NCBI RefSeq assembly: GCF_032598905.1 | Contig: NZ_CP122458.1 | Location: forward strand, 1,736,001-1,800,000 | Direction of reading: 5' to 3' | DNA length: 64,000 bases | Origin: Streptomyces sp. 11x1 | GTDB lineage: Bacteria > Actinomycetota > Actinomycetes > Streptomycetales > Streptomycetaceae | Part shown: piece after piece, positions 25,868-35,834 of the stretch | Layout: each line of letters begins with the position of its first letter | Numbering within the stretch: the first letter of the stretch is position 1 | Translations under genes and position numbers: made by a program | Notes under the pieces: model-generated | Databases searched by the model: none | What the model was told of the DNA's origin: nothing | The model's input: only the letters and a program-made list of their open reading frames with translations

Positions 25868-27033
25868 GGCAGCTCCTTGAGGCCGAGGTCCGTCAACAGG
25901 TCGCGGGCCAGAGCGAGTTCGGCGGCGATGCCGTCGGCCAGCTGGGCGCGTGTGCTGGGGCGCAGCTCGGGGGGCAGGGCCTGCCAGGTGTAGGTCTCGA
26001 CCTCCAGATGGCGGGTGAGCGGGTGGGCGGCGCCGACCAGGTGGGCCAGGGCGGCCCTGAGGACCGGGAGGGTGGAGGTGAGGGGCGCGGCGGGGGCCGC
26101 GTGCAGGGGGACGTGGAAGTGGGCGCGCCAGGGGGAGGCGTCGGGCAGTGTGTCGCCCGTGAGGGCCTCGCCGAGGTCGTCGGTGCCGCGCGGGCCGGCG
26201 GCCGTGGAGGTGCGGGTCTGGTGCAGGAAGCGGGGCTCGTCGAAGGCGGCGAGGGCTTCGCGGACCTCGGGGAGGTGGGGGTGTTCGGCGTGCAGGGCGG
26301 CCGAGAGCTGGGATTTGACGATGGGGACACGGGCGCGGGTGAGGGCGTCCAGGGCGGTGTGCGGGTCTTCGAAGGAGGTGGCGAGGTGGCAGGTGTCGAC
26401 ACAGATGCCGATGCGTTCGTGGCCGATGTCGGTCAGGGGTCCGATCGCGTCGGCCGTGGTCTCGACGGTGCAGCCCGGTTCGGGTTCCAGGCCGATGCGG
26501 ATGGAGCGGCCGGTCAACTCGGCCACGACGTCGAGGCGTTCGGCGAGGGTGCGCAGGGCGGTGCGGGAGCGGGCGGCGCGGGTGTCGTCGTAGGCGGTGC
26601 GCCAGGCCAGCGGCAGGGTGGAGACGGTGCCCTCGGTGACGTCGTCCGGGAGGAGCTGGGCGAGCACCCGGGCGAGGGAGGTGGTGTGGTCGAGCCGCTC
26701 GGGGTCGGCCCAGTCCGGCCGGTAGACGCGGTACTTGACCTCCTCGGCGCCGAAGCCCTGATACGGGAAGCCGTTGAGGGTGACCACCTCCAGGCCGCGC
26801 CGGTCGAGTTCGGTGCGCAGCCCGCGCAGTGCGGCCGGGTCGGTCACCAGGGCCGCTGCGGCGTCCCTGGCCAGCCACAGGCCGATGCCGAGGCGGTCGC
26901 GGCCGAGGCGGCGGCGGACGGGCTCGCAGTGGTCGCGGAGCTGGGCGAGGACACCGTCGAGGGTCTCGGCCGGGTGCACATTGGTGCAGTAGGCGAGGTG
27001 GACGGTGGAGCCGTCGGGGTGGCGGAAGCGCAT
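25864..27033 (-). CDS. eboE: Metabolite traffic protein EboE-like TIM barrel
   Basis: The product has 389 residues. It is a xylose-isomerase-like TIM barrel that begins MRFRHPDGSTVHLAYCTNVH, the N-terminal signature of EboE proteins. Metal-ligand candidates are in GLEPEPGCTVE (Glu) and CVDTCHLATSFEDP (Asp/His). A long insert and C-terminal helical part follow. It starts 4 bp after the TatD-like gene and overlaps the phosphodiesterase gene. Ebo proteins are linked to precursor export in scytonemin-type and other pathways, but their chemistry is unproven. Confidence 0.8.
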   Translation of the reverse strand: MRFRHPDGSTVHLAYCTNVHPAETLDGVLAQLRDHCEPVRRRLGRDRLGIGLWLARDAAAALVTDPAALRGLRTELDRRGLEVVTLNGFPYQGFGAEEVKYRVYRPDWADPERLDHTTSLARVLAQLLPDDVTEGTVSTLPLAWRTAYDDTRAARSRTALRTLAERLDVVAELTGRSIRIGLEPEPGCTVETTADAIGPLTDIGHERIGICVDTCHLATSFEDPHTALDALTRARVPIVKSQLSAALHAEHPHLPEVREALAAFDEPRFLHQTRTSTAAGPRGTDDLGEALTGDTLPDASPWRAHFHVPLHAAPAAPLTSTLPVLRAALAHLVGAAHPLTRHLEVETYTWQALPPELRPSTRAQLADGIAAELALARDLLTDLGLKELP

Positions 27034-27036
27034 GGG

Positions 27037-27885
27037 TCACTCACCGCCGCGCAGGATGCTGTTTCCCTCGTGCGTGGCGTCCGTCGTGACGACGTCCAGG
27101 TCGAGCCGGCCGCTGAGTCCGTAGAACGCCACCGGGTTGCGCCACAGCACCAGGTCGACGTCGTCCTCGTCGAACCCGGCCGCGAGCAGGGCGTCGGCCA
27201 CCTTGCGGGTCTTCAGGGGGTCGCTCCTGCCCCAGTCGGCGGCGGAGTCGACCAGCACCTTCTCCGGGCCGAACGTCTTGAGGACGGCGACCATGCGCTC
27301 CTCGTCCATCTTGGTGTCGGGATAGACGGAGAACCCGAGCCAGGCGCCGCTGTCCCTGGCCTCCTCGACGGTGGTCTCGTTGAGGTGGTCGAGCAGCACC
27401 CGTTCGACGGGCAGGGCGGAGGCCCGTACGACGTCGAGGGTGCGGCGCAGGCCGGCGAGCTTGTCCCGGTGCGGGGTGTGGACGAGGGCGGGAAGCCCGT
27501 GGTCGGCGGCCAGCTGGAGTTGGTGTTCGAGCGCGTGGTCCTCGGCCGGGGTCATGGAGTCGTAGCCGATCTCGCCGACCGCCACGACCCCGTCCTTCAG
27601 CAGGTAGCGGGGCAGCTGGTCCAGGACCGGGGTGCAGCGCGGGTCGTTCGCCTCCTTGGGGTTGAGGGCGAGCGCGCAGTGGTGGGCGATGCCGTACTGG
27701 GCGGCGCGGAAGGGTTCCCAGCCGAGCAGGGAGTCGAAGTAGTCGACGAAGGACTCGGGCGATGTGCGGGGCTGGCCCAGCCAGAAGGCCGGCTCCACGA
27801 CCGCGCGGACGCCCGCCTCGCGCATCGCCTCGTAGTCGTCCGTGGTGCGTGACGTCATGTGGATGTGGGGGTCGAAGATGCGCAT
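27037..27885 (-). CDS. eboB: TatD-family metal-dependent hydrolase (EboB-like)
   Basis: The product has 282 residues and is an amidohydrolase-type barrel. The first metal motif is MRIFDPHIHMTSRT, followed by Glu in VAVGEIGYDSM, His in LVHTPHRDK, His in LLDHLNET and Asp in LVDSAADWG, the five-ligand pattern of TatD. TatD proteins are deoxyribonucleases or phosphoesterases; the Ebo-linked branch has no proven substrate. The ATG overlaps the EboA stop (TGATG), showing translational coupling. Confidence 0.8.
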   Translation of the reverse strand: MRIFDPHIHMTSRTTDDYEAMREAGVRAVVEPAFWLGQPRTSPESFVDYFDSLLGWEPFRAAQYGIAHHCALALNPKEANDPRCTPVLDQLPRYLLKDGVVAVGEIGYDSMTPAEDHALEHQLQLAADHGLPALVHTPHRDKLAGLRRTLDVVRASALPVERVLLDHLNETTVEEARDSGAWLGFSVYPDTKMDEERMVAVLKTFGPEKVLVDSAADWGRSDPLKTRKVADALLAAGFDEDDVDLVLWRNPVAFYGLSGRLDLDVVTTDATHEGNSILRGGE

Positions 27886-28589
27886 CAGGACTCCTCGCCG
27901 TCGAGGCCGGGCTCGGCGGCCGGTGGGGGCGCGGTCAGGGCCAGGACGCGGTACAGGTCCTCGGGTACGGGACGGCCCGCGGCGGTGCGTTCCTCGGCGA
28001 AGGCGCTGAGCATGCGGGCGAGTTCGGTGTCGCCCGCGGCGCGGCGGGGCAGGTCGGCGACCTCGTCGACGCGCACCCCGGTGAACAGGCACTTGAGGAC
28101 GGCGTGCCGCCAGTGGTGCGGGGCCAGCCGGCGGGCGGAGTACGGGCCGAGCGCGGCGGCGACCAGGCGGGTGTCGTTGGTGCGCAGGGCGTCCTCCACG
28201 AGGTGCAGCGCTTCGGGGCCCGGCACGAGGTGGGGCAGCGCGTGCAGGACCGCGCGGCGTTCGTCGGCGGTGCCCTGGCGGTAGACCCGGGTGAGCGCGT
28301 CGGTGTCGGCGCGGGCCGCGTGCAGGATCAGGACGCGGACGGCGTCGGCGTGTTCGGTGCCGCAGCGCCGGCCCGCCTCGGCGAGGCGCAGCTCCCAGGG
28401 GGAGATGGCCCCATGGGTGCCCGGGTGTTCGCCAGCCTCGTCCAGCGCCCTGCCCAGCCAGGCGTGGGCGGGGCCCGTGAGGTGGGCGTCCAGGTGGCGG
28501 CGCAGGTCTGCGGGGGCGGTGCAGGCCGGATGGTGTGCCGGGTGGGCGGGGTCGGCCGTCGGCGCGGGCGGGGTTCGGTCAGGGATCAC
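27885..28589 (-). CDS. eboA: EboA-domain protein
   Basis: The product has 234 residues, all helical. The region HAWLGRALDEAGEHPG, PWELRLAEAGRRCG and DAVRVLILHAA is typical of EboA. A repeated helical (HEAT-like) part with VYRQGTADERRAVLHAL and LVEDALRTNDTRLVAAALGP follows. No catalytic motif is visible, so a scaffold role is likely. The GTG start overlaps the upstream TIM-barrel stop (GTGA) and has CGGGAG before it. Family identity is good; function is unknown. Confidence 0.78.
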   Translation of the reverse strand: MIPDRTPPAPTADPAHPAHHPACTAPADLRRHLDAHLTGPAHAWLGRALDEAGEHPGTHGAISPWELRLAEAGRRCGTEHADAVRVLILHAARADTDALTRVYRQGTADERRAVLHALPHLVPGPEALHLVEDALRTNDTRLVAAALGPYSARRLAPHHWRHAVLKCLFTGVRVDEVADLPRRAAGDTELARMLSAFAEERTAAGRPVPEDLYRVLALTAPPPAAEPGLDGEES

Positions 28590-29497
28590 GAGCTGCTCCC
28601 GGGAGGGGTGGTACGGCCGGTCGATCGGTGCGGAAGTGATCGGTGCGGGAGCGATCGGTGCAGGAAGGAGAGGGACTGTTCGGCGAAATGGGGGCCGGCG
28701 TGGGAGTGGCGGGGCAGTTCGACGACGGTCAGGGCGCCGTAACCGACGGCGGCCAGGGCCTCCAGCACGGGCGGGAAGTCGATCTCGCCCTCGCCGAACG
28801 GCAGATGCTCGTGGGCGCCCCGCCGCATGTCCTCGATCTGGACGTGCCGCAGCCAGGGCGCGGCGGCGCGGACGCAGTCGGCCGGAGAGACGGGTTCGAG
28901 GCACTGGCAGTGGCCGATGTCCAGGGTGAGGCCGAGCACGGCGGGGCTGTCGAGGGCCTCGCGGAGGCGGTGGAAGTCGGCGAGCGTGGCGAGGAGGTGA
29001 CCGGGTTCGGGTTCGATCGCGAGGGGGATGCCGGCGGCGGTGGCGGCGTCGAGGACGGGGGCGAGCGCGTCGGGGAGGCGTTTCCAGGCGGTGTGCTCGT
29101 CCGTGCCGGGCGGGGTGACCCCGCTGAAGCAGTGCACGGCGTGGGCGCCCAGGTCGGCGGCGACCCGCACGGCACGGACGAGCAGGTCGGCGCGGCGGGC
29201 GCGGTCGTCCGGGGCGGGATCCAGCAGGGTGGGGCCGTGCTTGCGGCGCGGGTCCAGGACGTAGCGGGCCCCGGTCTCCACGGTGACGGACAGCCCGAGC
29301 TCGCCCAGCCGCCGCGCGAGCCGCCGGGTGCGGGCGGCGAGGTCGGGGGCGAGCGGGTCGAGGTGCATGTGGTCGAGGGTGAGACCGACCCCGTCGTACC
29401 CGAGGTCGGCGAGGAGGGCGAGCGCGTCGTCGAGCCGCAGATCGGCGAGCCCGTTGGTGCCGTAGCCGAAGGAGAGGGGGGTAGGTGGGTGGTTCAT
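28586..29497 (-). CDS. Sugar phosphate isomerase/epimerase-like TIM barrel of the ebo operon
   Basis: The product has 303 residues of AP-endonuclease-2 type. It begins with SFGYGTNGLADLRLDDAL. Metal-ligand candidates are Glu in AIEPEPGHLLA, Asp/His in TLDIGHCQCLE, His in RHVQIEDM and Glu in TVVELPRHSHAG. It overlaps the inositol-phosphate-synthase-like gene by 4 bp (ATGA) and EboA by 4 bp. It is distinct from the EboE-like barrel downstream, so the operon has two TIM-barrel isomerases. Substrate unknown; a cyclitol or sugar is suggested by its upstream partner. Confidence 0.72.
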   Translation of the reverse strand: MNHPPTPLSFGYGTNGLADLRLDDALALLADLGYDGVGLTLDHMHLDPLAPDLAARTRRLARRLGELGLSVTVETGARYVLDPRRKHGPTLLDPAPDDRARRADLLVRAVRVAADLGAHAVHCFSGVTPPGTDEHTAWKRLPDALAPVLDAATAAGIPLAIEPEPGHLLATLADFHRLREALDSPAVLGLTLDIGHCQCLEPVSPADCVRAAAPWLRHVQIEDMRRGAHEHLPFGEGEIDFPPVLEALAAVGYGALTVVELPRHSHAGPHFAEQSLSFLHRSLPHRSLPHRSTGRTTPPGSSS

Positions 29498-30654
29498 CGG
29501 GTCTCCTCGCGTGGCCCCGGCCCGTCCGTGTCATGCCGCCGCAGCCGCTCCGCGAAGCTCGCGAGCGCCGCGTACTGCTCCCCCAGTGCCGCCGGGCTCT
29601 CCCCCACCGGGTCCTTGAAATAGAAGCCCAGCTCGGCCAAGGGGCCGGAGAGGCCCGCTTCGTGGGCGCGGGCCAGGAGGCGGGCGAGATCAAGCACCAG
29701 CGGGGCGGCGAGGGCGGAGTCGCAGCCCTGCCAGGTGGTCTGGAGGACCATCCGGGTGCCGAGGAAGCCGTCGAAGGCGATGTGGTCCCAGGCGGTCTTC
29801 CAGTCACCGAGGGCGGGGACGTCGTCGATGTGCGTCTCGCCCTCGGGGGTCGCCCCGAGGCTGTCGGTCAGGACGCGCTCCTTGCCGGCGTTCTTGGCAG
29901 CGGCGGCGGCCGGGTCGGCGAGGGCGGCGCCGTCGCCCCCGCCGAGCAGGTTGGTGCCGGACCACGCCCGGACGGTCAGCGCCCGCTGCGCGAACATCGG
30001 GCCCAGGACCGAGCGGAGCAGGGTCTGCCCGGTCTTGCCGTCACGGCCGGCGTACGGGAGGCCGGAGGAGGAGGCGAAGGAGGCCAGGGACGGGTGGTGC
30101 AGGCCGGTCGAGGGGGTGAAGTTGACGTAGGGGCAGCCGGCGCGCAGGGCGGCCGCCGCGTAGAGGGAGCTGGGCGGCAGGGCCTCGCCGGTGGGCGCGG
30201 GCTCCGTCGACGCCACGTTCACCACGACGGCCCGGGTCAGCCCCCGGCGTCGTACGAAGTCCTGGATGTCGGCGGCGTGGGAGGAGATCAGCTCGTCGGG
30301 CGTGCGGGTGTCGCCCGGGAGGGGGCCGCCCGGCCTGATCTCCCCGTCGGCGGCAGCCAGTTCGGCGGCGACGGCCACCGGGAGGTCGTGGGGCAGGACG
30401 CCGCCGGAGGCCAGGGTCTCGGCCCGTTTGGGCAGGGGGCAGTCGACCGTGTCGTGGCCGCCGAAGACCAGCGAGGAGAGGGGCGGGAGACCCGCGTCGG
30501 CGAAGAGCGGGGACTCGGTGACCATGCCCGTCGGGGTGTGCAGGCCCGCCGTGACGGCCGCGCAGCCCGCGACGACGGTGGTGGCGACGGAACCTCGTGC
30601 TCCGATCAGCCAGACGCCGACGCTCGATGGGGGAACGGACACGGACGCGGACAT
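29494..30654 (-). CDS. myo-Inositol-1-phosphate-synthase-like oxidoreductase
   Basis: The product has 386 residues. A Rossmann NAD site (VGVWLIGARGSVATTVVAG, about 12-30) is followed by MIPS features: NFTPSTGL, GRDGKTGQTLLRS, AWSGTNLLGGGDG, IDDVPALGDWKTAWDH. MIPS isomerises glucose-6-phosphate to inositol-1-phosphate. This shorter, divergent branch heads the ebo-type operon and may act on a different sugar phosphate. The start has AGGAGG at good spacing. A 13-bp tandem repeat lies 28 bp upstream in its leader. Confidence 0.78.
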   Translation of the reverse strand: MSASVSVPPSSVGVWLIGARGSVATTVVAGCAAVTAGLHTPTGMVTESPLFADAGLPPLSSLVFGGHDTVDCPLPKRAETLASGGVLPHDLPVAVAAELAAADGEIRPGGPLPGDTRTPDELISSHAADIQDFVRRRGLTRAVVVNVASTEPAPTGEALPPSSLYAAAALRAGCPYVNFTPSTGLHHPSLASFASSSGLPYAGRDGKTGQTLLRSVLGPMFAQRALTVRAWSGTNLLGGGDGAALADPAAAAAKNAGKERVLTDSLGATPEGETHIDDVPALGDWKTAWDHIAFDGFLGTRMVLQTTWQGCDSALAAPLVLDLARLLARAHEAGLSGPLAELGFYFKDPVGESPAALGEQYAALASFAERLRRHDTDGPGPREETR

Positions 30655-30681
30655 GGGCAGCCTCCTCGTCGGGCCAGTGAG

Positions 30682-30732
30682 TCGAGCCGGTAATCGAGCC
30701 GGTGAGTCGAGCCGGTGAATCGAGCCGGTGAG
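30682..30732. repeat. Four tandem 12-13-bp units before the ebo-type operon
   Basis: The unit TCGAGCCGGTGAG (alternating with ...GAA; the first copy is 12 bp) occurs four times without interruption, starting 28 bp upstream of the first operon gene. The rest of 30655-30786 shows nothing else. Confidence 0.8.
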
Positions 30733-30786
30733 GGTGAAAGGGGCGAGACGGCGAGCGGGGGTCCGGCGTCCCCCGCCCGCCGTCGC

Positions 30787-32214
30787 TCAGTCGCCCGGCG
30801 GCGGGTCCGCCCAGTCGGCGGCCCGCGCGGGCAGTTCCTTGACGCGGATGTCGCGGAAGGACACCTGGTCGGCGGATCCGTGGTTCTGGATGCCCACGTG
30901 ACCGTCGCGCAGGCTCCGTACCGGATCCGTGTTGGTGAAATCGTTGATCTTCACGCCGTTGAGCCAGACGCGGAGGCGCTCGCCCTCCACGCGGATCTCG
31001 TACGTGTTCCACTCCCCCGGCGGGTTCAGGGCGCGGTCGCGCTTCCTGATGTCGGCGGAGCGGAAGCCGTAGACGGACCCGGTCGTCCGCTCGGGTACGT
31101 CCGTGGCGTCGATCTGGACCTCGTAGCCGTTGTTCACGGCCGACCAGGGGTCGTCGGAGGGCGGGAAGCCCACGAAGACACCGGAGTTGTCGTCGCCCGA
31201 GGGGCCGGACATCCTCCAGTCGAGCTTCAGGGAGTAGGACCCGAAGCTCCGGTCGGCGTACCAGAGCATGCCCATCCCGCCGGACGACGTGATCGTGCCG
31301 TCGTCGGACAGGGTGAAGGAACCCGGACCCGCCTGCCGCCATGCCGCGAGCGAGCCGGCGGTGCCGTCGAACAGCGGCCGGTAGCCGTTCTCCGGACGGC
31401 AGTCGGCCTGGGCCTCGCCGATCGCCCACCGGATGCCGCCCAGCAGGTGCTGCCGGAAGGCGGGTTCGACGAAGGACTCCTTGGTGTGGCCGCCGCCGGT
31501 GTAGAAGGCGCGGCCGCCCTGGTACTCCTGGCACCAGGCGATCGGATGGTCACCGTTCATGGTGCCGCCCCTGTACGACGACTCGTCGAGCGAGGCGAGG
31601 ACATGGGCCCGCTCACGGGGGTTGGAGCGGTAGTTGTACCACTCGTCCGTGCGGTTCCAGGTGACGCCCAGACCGGCGGTGGCCGGGTGGGCGTGGTCCT
31701 CGACGTCGACCGTCGCGGGCTGGATCGCGGGGTGCGACTGGAAGTACGCCCCCGCGAGCCCGCCGTAGAAGGCCCAGTCGTACTCGGTGTCGGCGGCCGC
31801 GTGGACGCCCACATAGGCGCCCCCGCGTCTGATGTACCGCTCGAACGCGCCCTGTTGGGCCGTGTTCAGCACGTCACCGGTCGTGGAGAGGAAGACCACC
31901 GCGTCGTAGCGGCCCAGGTTCCGCGAGGTGAACGCGCCGGCGTCCTCGGTGGCGTCGACCGTGAAGCCGTGGGCGGCGCCCAGTTCCCGTACGGCCGTGA
32001 CGCCCTCGGGGATCGAGTCGTGGCGGAACCCGGCGGTCTTGGAGAAGACCAGCACCCGGCGCTCGTCCCCGTGACCCGCGCCGCCGGGACCGCCAGGGCC
32101 TCCGGAGGCGCCCGCGTCATCCGACACGGCGGGCCCCGACACACAGCCGATCAGCAGGGCGGCACCACCCAGCGCCGCCCACAGGCGTCCTCGTCCGCGT
32201 CCGTATCCCGGCAT
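30787..32214 (-). CDS. Secreted lipoprotein with ThuA and DUF1080 domains
   Basis: The product has 475 residues. A lipobox (ALLIGC, Cys about 24) marks a lipoprotein. A ThuA (trehalose-utilisation-type, glutamine-amidotransferase-like) domain spans about 50-265 with VFSKTAGFRHDSIPEG and GVHAAADTEYDWAFY. A DUF1080/3-keto-disaccharide-hydrolase jelly roll follows at about 285-470 with WRMSGPSGDDNSGVFVGFP and NGYEVQIDA. DUF1080 proteins cleave 3-ketoglycosides or bind sugars. It follows the PQQ dehydrogenase gene by 9 bp, so the two likely form an operon for extracellular sugar oxidation. Confidence 0.82.
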   Translation of the reverse strand: MPGYGRGRGRLWAALGGAALLIGCVSGPAVSDDAGASGGPGGPGGAGHGDERRVLVFSKTAGFRHDSIPEGVTAVRELGAAHGFTVDATEDAGAFTSRNLGRYDAVVFLSTTGDVLNTAQQGAFERYIRRGGAYVGVHAAADTEYDWAFYGGLAGAYFQSHPAIQPATVDVEDHAHPATAGLGVTWNRTDEWYNYRSNPRERAHVLASLDESSYRGGTMNGDHPIAWCQEYQGGRAFYTGGGHTKESFVEPAFRQHLLGGIRWAIGEAQADCRPENGYRPLFDGTAGSLAAWRQAGPGSFTLSDDGTITSSGGMGMLWYADRSFGSYSLKLDWRMSGPSGDDNSGVFVGFPPSDDPWSAVNNGYEVQIDATDVPERTTGSVYGFRSADIRKRDRALNPPGEWNTYEIRVEGERLRVWLNGVKINDFTNTDPVRSLRDGHVGIQNHGSADQVSFRDIRVKELPARAADWADPPPGD

Positions 32215-32223
32215 GACGCCCCC

Positions 32224-34725
32224 TCACCGCTTCGTGAAGGTGAAGTCGTCCACGTCGAACAGGCCGCCCGAGCCGCTCCCCTTGAACACCAGGTACAACG
32301 CGGTGGTGCCGCGCGGGGCGCGGGACAGGTTGGCGGTGACGTCCTGGAAGGTGTCCCAGCCGCCGGTCACCGGCACGGTCGCTCTGCCGAGGAGACGCCC
32401 GGTCGGCGAGCCCGCACGGACCTCAAGCTTGCCGCCGGCGCCCCCGGAGGAGATACGCGCGGTGATCTTCGTGGCGTTGGACAGGACGTAGGGCTCGAAG
32501 GAGATCCAGTCGCCGTTGGAGATGTCCCCGACCGTCTTGCCGCCGTGGGCCGTGGGCTTCGTCTGGACCGCGACGCCGGAGGAGTCGCCGTAGTGCTCGG
32601 CCTGGCGGTGGGTGGGCTGGACGACGTTCTGGTCGTGGGTGGTCAGCGGCTCCTGGCCGCCGCCTCCGCCGTCGGTGTACTCGGCGTCGAACACCCCGAA
32701 GATGTTGGCGTTCTCGTCGTGGCCGCCGTCGGCGCTGGTCTGGATGGTGCCGGTGCAGCCGTTGGCGGAGGTCACCGGGTGGCCGTGGCTGTCGTGGCCG
32801 AGGATGAAGGTGACCTTGACCTTGGCGCAGTCGATCGGGCGGCCGTCCTCCGGGTCGCTGACCTTCACCTTGAACGGCACGGCGTCCCCGAAGGCGAACA
32901 GCTGCCCGTCCTGCGGGAGTTCCAGCGTCACCTTGGGCGCGGTGTTGCCGACCACGATCCGTACGCTGGCGCTGCCGGTGCGGCCCGAGGGGTCCTTCGC
33001 GGTCACGGTCGCCGTGTAGGTGCCGTTCTTCTTGTAGGTGTGCGTGGGGTTCGCGGCCGTGGAGGTGGAGCCGTCGCCGAAGTCCCAGCTGTAGGTGAGG
33101 GCGTCGCCGTCCTGGTCGCTGGTGCCGGCGGAGGAGAAGCGCACCTTCAGCCGCGCCTGACCGGAGGTACGGTCGGCGGCGGCCTGGGCGACCGGGGAGT
33201 GGCCGTCGGTGGCGTTCTCGATGCGGTACAGGGCGGAGTGCTCGTCGCCGCCGAACCAGGAGATGCCGTAGTCGAGGACGTACAGCGCACCGTCCGGGCC
33301 GAAGGCCATGTCCATGACCTGGGTGCCGGTCCACGGCACGTTGTTGATCGACTGCACGGTGCCGTCGGCGTCACTGGTGATCCGCTTGATCCAGCGGCGG
33401 CCGAACTCACCGGCGAAGAAGTCGCCGTCGTACGCCTCGGGGAACTTCACCGGAGAGTCGAGCGAGGCGTCGTAGTGGTAGACCGGGCCGCCCATCGGGG
33501 ACTCGGAGCCGTCGCCGAACTCCGGGAGGGAGTTGCCGTTGTAGGGGATCCAGGCGGGCTCGGCGGGCGGCAGGTCGGTGAGGCCGGTGTTGTTCGGCGA
33601 GGTGTTCTTCGGGGCCGCGCAGTCGAAGGCCGCGCCCGAGGTGCCGGTGGCGAAGTCGTAGTCCACGTAGGCGTCGTTCTTGCCGGTGCAGTACGGCCAG
33701 CCGAAGTTGCCGGGCTTGGTCACCCGGGCGAACTCGACCTGACCGGCGGGTCCGCGCGAGGCGCTGGCGGCGCCGGCGTCGGGGCCGTACTCGCCGACGT
33801 AGAGGATGCCGGTCTTCTTGTCGACGCTGAAGCGGAACGGGTTGCGGAAGCCCATCGCGTAGATCTCGGGGCGCGTCTTGTCCGTGCCGGGCGCGAAGAG
33901 GTTGCCGTCGGGGACGGTGTAGGAGCCGTCGGCGCCGACCTTGATGCGCAGGATCTTGCCGCGCAGGTCGTTGGTGTTGCCGGAGGTGCGCTGGGCGTCG
34001 AAGGCCGGGTTGCGGTTGGACCGCTCGTCGATGGGGGTGAAGCCGTCCGACTGGAACGGGTTGCTGTCGTCGCCCGTCGAGAGGTACAGGTTCCCGGCGG
34101 CGTCGAAGTCGATGTCACCGCCGACGTGGCAGCAGATGCCCCGGGAGGCGGGGACGTCGAGGACCTTCTTCTCACTGGCCTTGTCGAGGGTGCCGTCGGT
34201 CTTCAGGACGAAGCGGGAGAGCCGATTGACGCCGTCGAAGGGCGCGAAGTCCGCGGCCGTGCCGGTCTCGGGGGCGTCACCGGCCGGCGTGTTCAACGGG
34301 GGCGCGTAGTACAGGTAGATGAAGCGGTTGTCGGCGAAGCCCGGGTCGACGCCTATGCCCTGGAGGCCCTCCTCGTCGTGGCTGTACACGTCGAGCTTGC
34401 CGGCGAGCCTGGTGTTGCCCGCCGCGTCGGTCAGCCGCAGTTCGCCGTCGCGCGAGGTGTGCAGGACCGAGCGGTCGGGGAGGACGGCGAGCGACATGGG
34501 CTCGCCGACCTCCGGCTCGCCCTTGGCGAGGGTGACCTGCTGGAAGTCCTCGGCGGCCGCCGCCTTCGGCTCGGTGTCGGCCGCGCCCGCCGGGGGCGCG
34601 GTGAGGGAGAGCGAGGCGCCGGCGAGCAGCAGACCGGTCAGCAGGGCGATCGGTCCGCGCAGTCCGCGGCGTCTGAAGGTGCTGGTGGCGCTGGTGGGGT
34701 GTCTGTTGTCGTCGTACGGGTGCAC
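32224..34725 (-). CDS. Secreted PQQ-type sugar dehydrogenase with PKD and CBM6-like modules
   Basis: The product has 833 residues. After a long basic N-region and signal peptide (cleavage near AGA-ADTEP, about 49) a soluble-glucose-dehydrogenase-like six-bladed propeller covers about 60-490 (LDVYSHDEEGLQGIGVDPGF, YLSTGDDSNPF, GFRNPFRFSVD, YVGEYGPDAG). A PKD domain lies at about 500-590 (YSWDFGDGSTSTAANPTHTY). The C-terminal part (about 690-833) resembles CBM6 with AEHYGDSSGV and DDFTFTKR. It is predicted to oxidise sugars outside the cell; quinone dependence is inferred from the family. It starts a unit with the ThuA lipoprotein. Confidence 0.82.
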   Translation of the reverse strand: MHPYDDNRHPTSATSTFRRRGLRGPIALLTGLLLAGASLSLTAPPAGAADTEPKAAAAEDFQQVTLAKGEPEVGEPMSLAVLPDRSVLHTSRDGELRLTDAAGNTRLAGKLDVYSHDEEGLQGIGVDPGFADNRFIYLYYAPPLNTPAGDAPETGTAADFAPFDGVNRLSRFVLKTDGTLDKASEKKVLDVPASRGICCHVGGDIDFDAAGNLYLSTGDDSNPFQSDGFTPIDERSNRNPAFDAQRTSGNTNDLRGKILRIKVGADGSYTVPDGNLFAPGTDKTRPEIYAMGFRNPFRFSVDKKTGILYVGEYGPDAGAASASRGPAGQVEFARVTKPGNFGWPYCTGKNDAYVDYDFATGTSGAAFDCAAPKNTSPNNTGLTDLPPAEPAWIPYNGNSLPEFGDGSESPMGGPVYHYDASLDSPVKFPEAYDGDFFAGEFGRRWIKRITSDADGTVQSINNVPWTGTQVMDMAFGPDGALYVLDYGISWFGGDEHSALYRIENATDGHSPVAQAAADRTSGQARLKVRFSSAGTSDQDGDALTYSWDFGDGSTSTAANPTHTYKKNGTYTATVTAKDPSGRTGSASVRIVVGNTAPKVTLELPQDGQLFAFGDAVPFKVKVSDPEDGRPIDCAKVKVTFILGHDSHGHPVTSANGCTGTIQTSADGGHDENANIFGVFDAEYTDGGGGGQEPLTTHDQNVVQPTHRQAEHYGDSSGVAVQTKPTAHGGKTVGDISNGDWISFEPYVLSNATKITARISSGGAGGKLEVRAGSPTGRLLGRATVPVTGGWDTFQDVTANLSRAPRGTTALYLVFKGSGSGGLFDVDDFTFTKR

Positions 34726-34781
34726 GAAATGCCTCCAGTAAGGGGCTGGTCGTACGGGGGTGTGCGGGTGTGTGCGGTACG

Positions 34782-34803
34782 CCGGGGTGCGCCGTCACCC
34801 CGG
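34782..34803 (-). terminator. Hairpin terminator at the end of the sugar ABC operon
   Basis: The perfect 8-bp arms CCGGGGTG and CACCCCGG with a 6-base loop lie 15 bp past the isomerase stop codon. They separate the ROK/ABC operon from the PQQ dehydrogenase unit. Confidence 0.6.
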
Positions 34804-34817
34804 AAGACAGGGGACCG

Positions 34818-35822
<1,005 letters not shown>

Positions 35823-35834
35823 GTGCGGGCCTCC

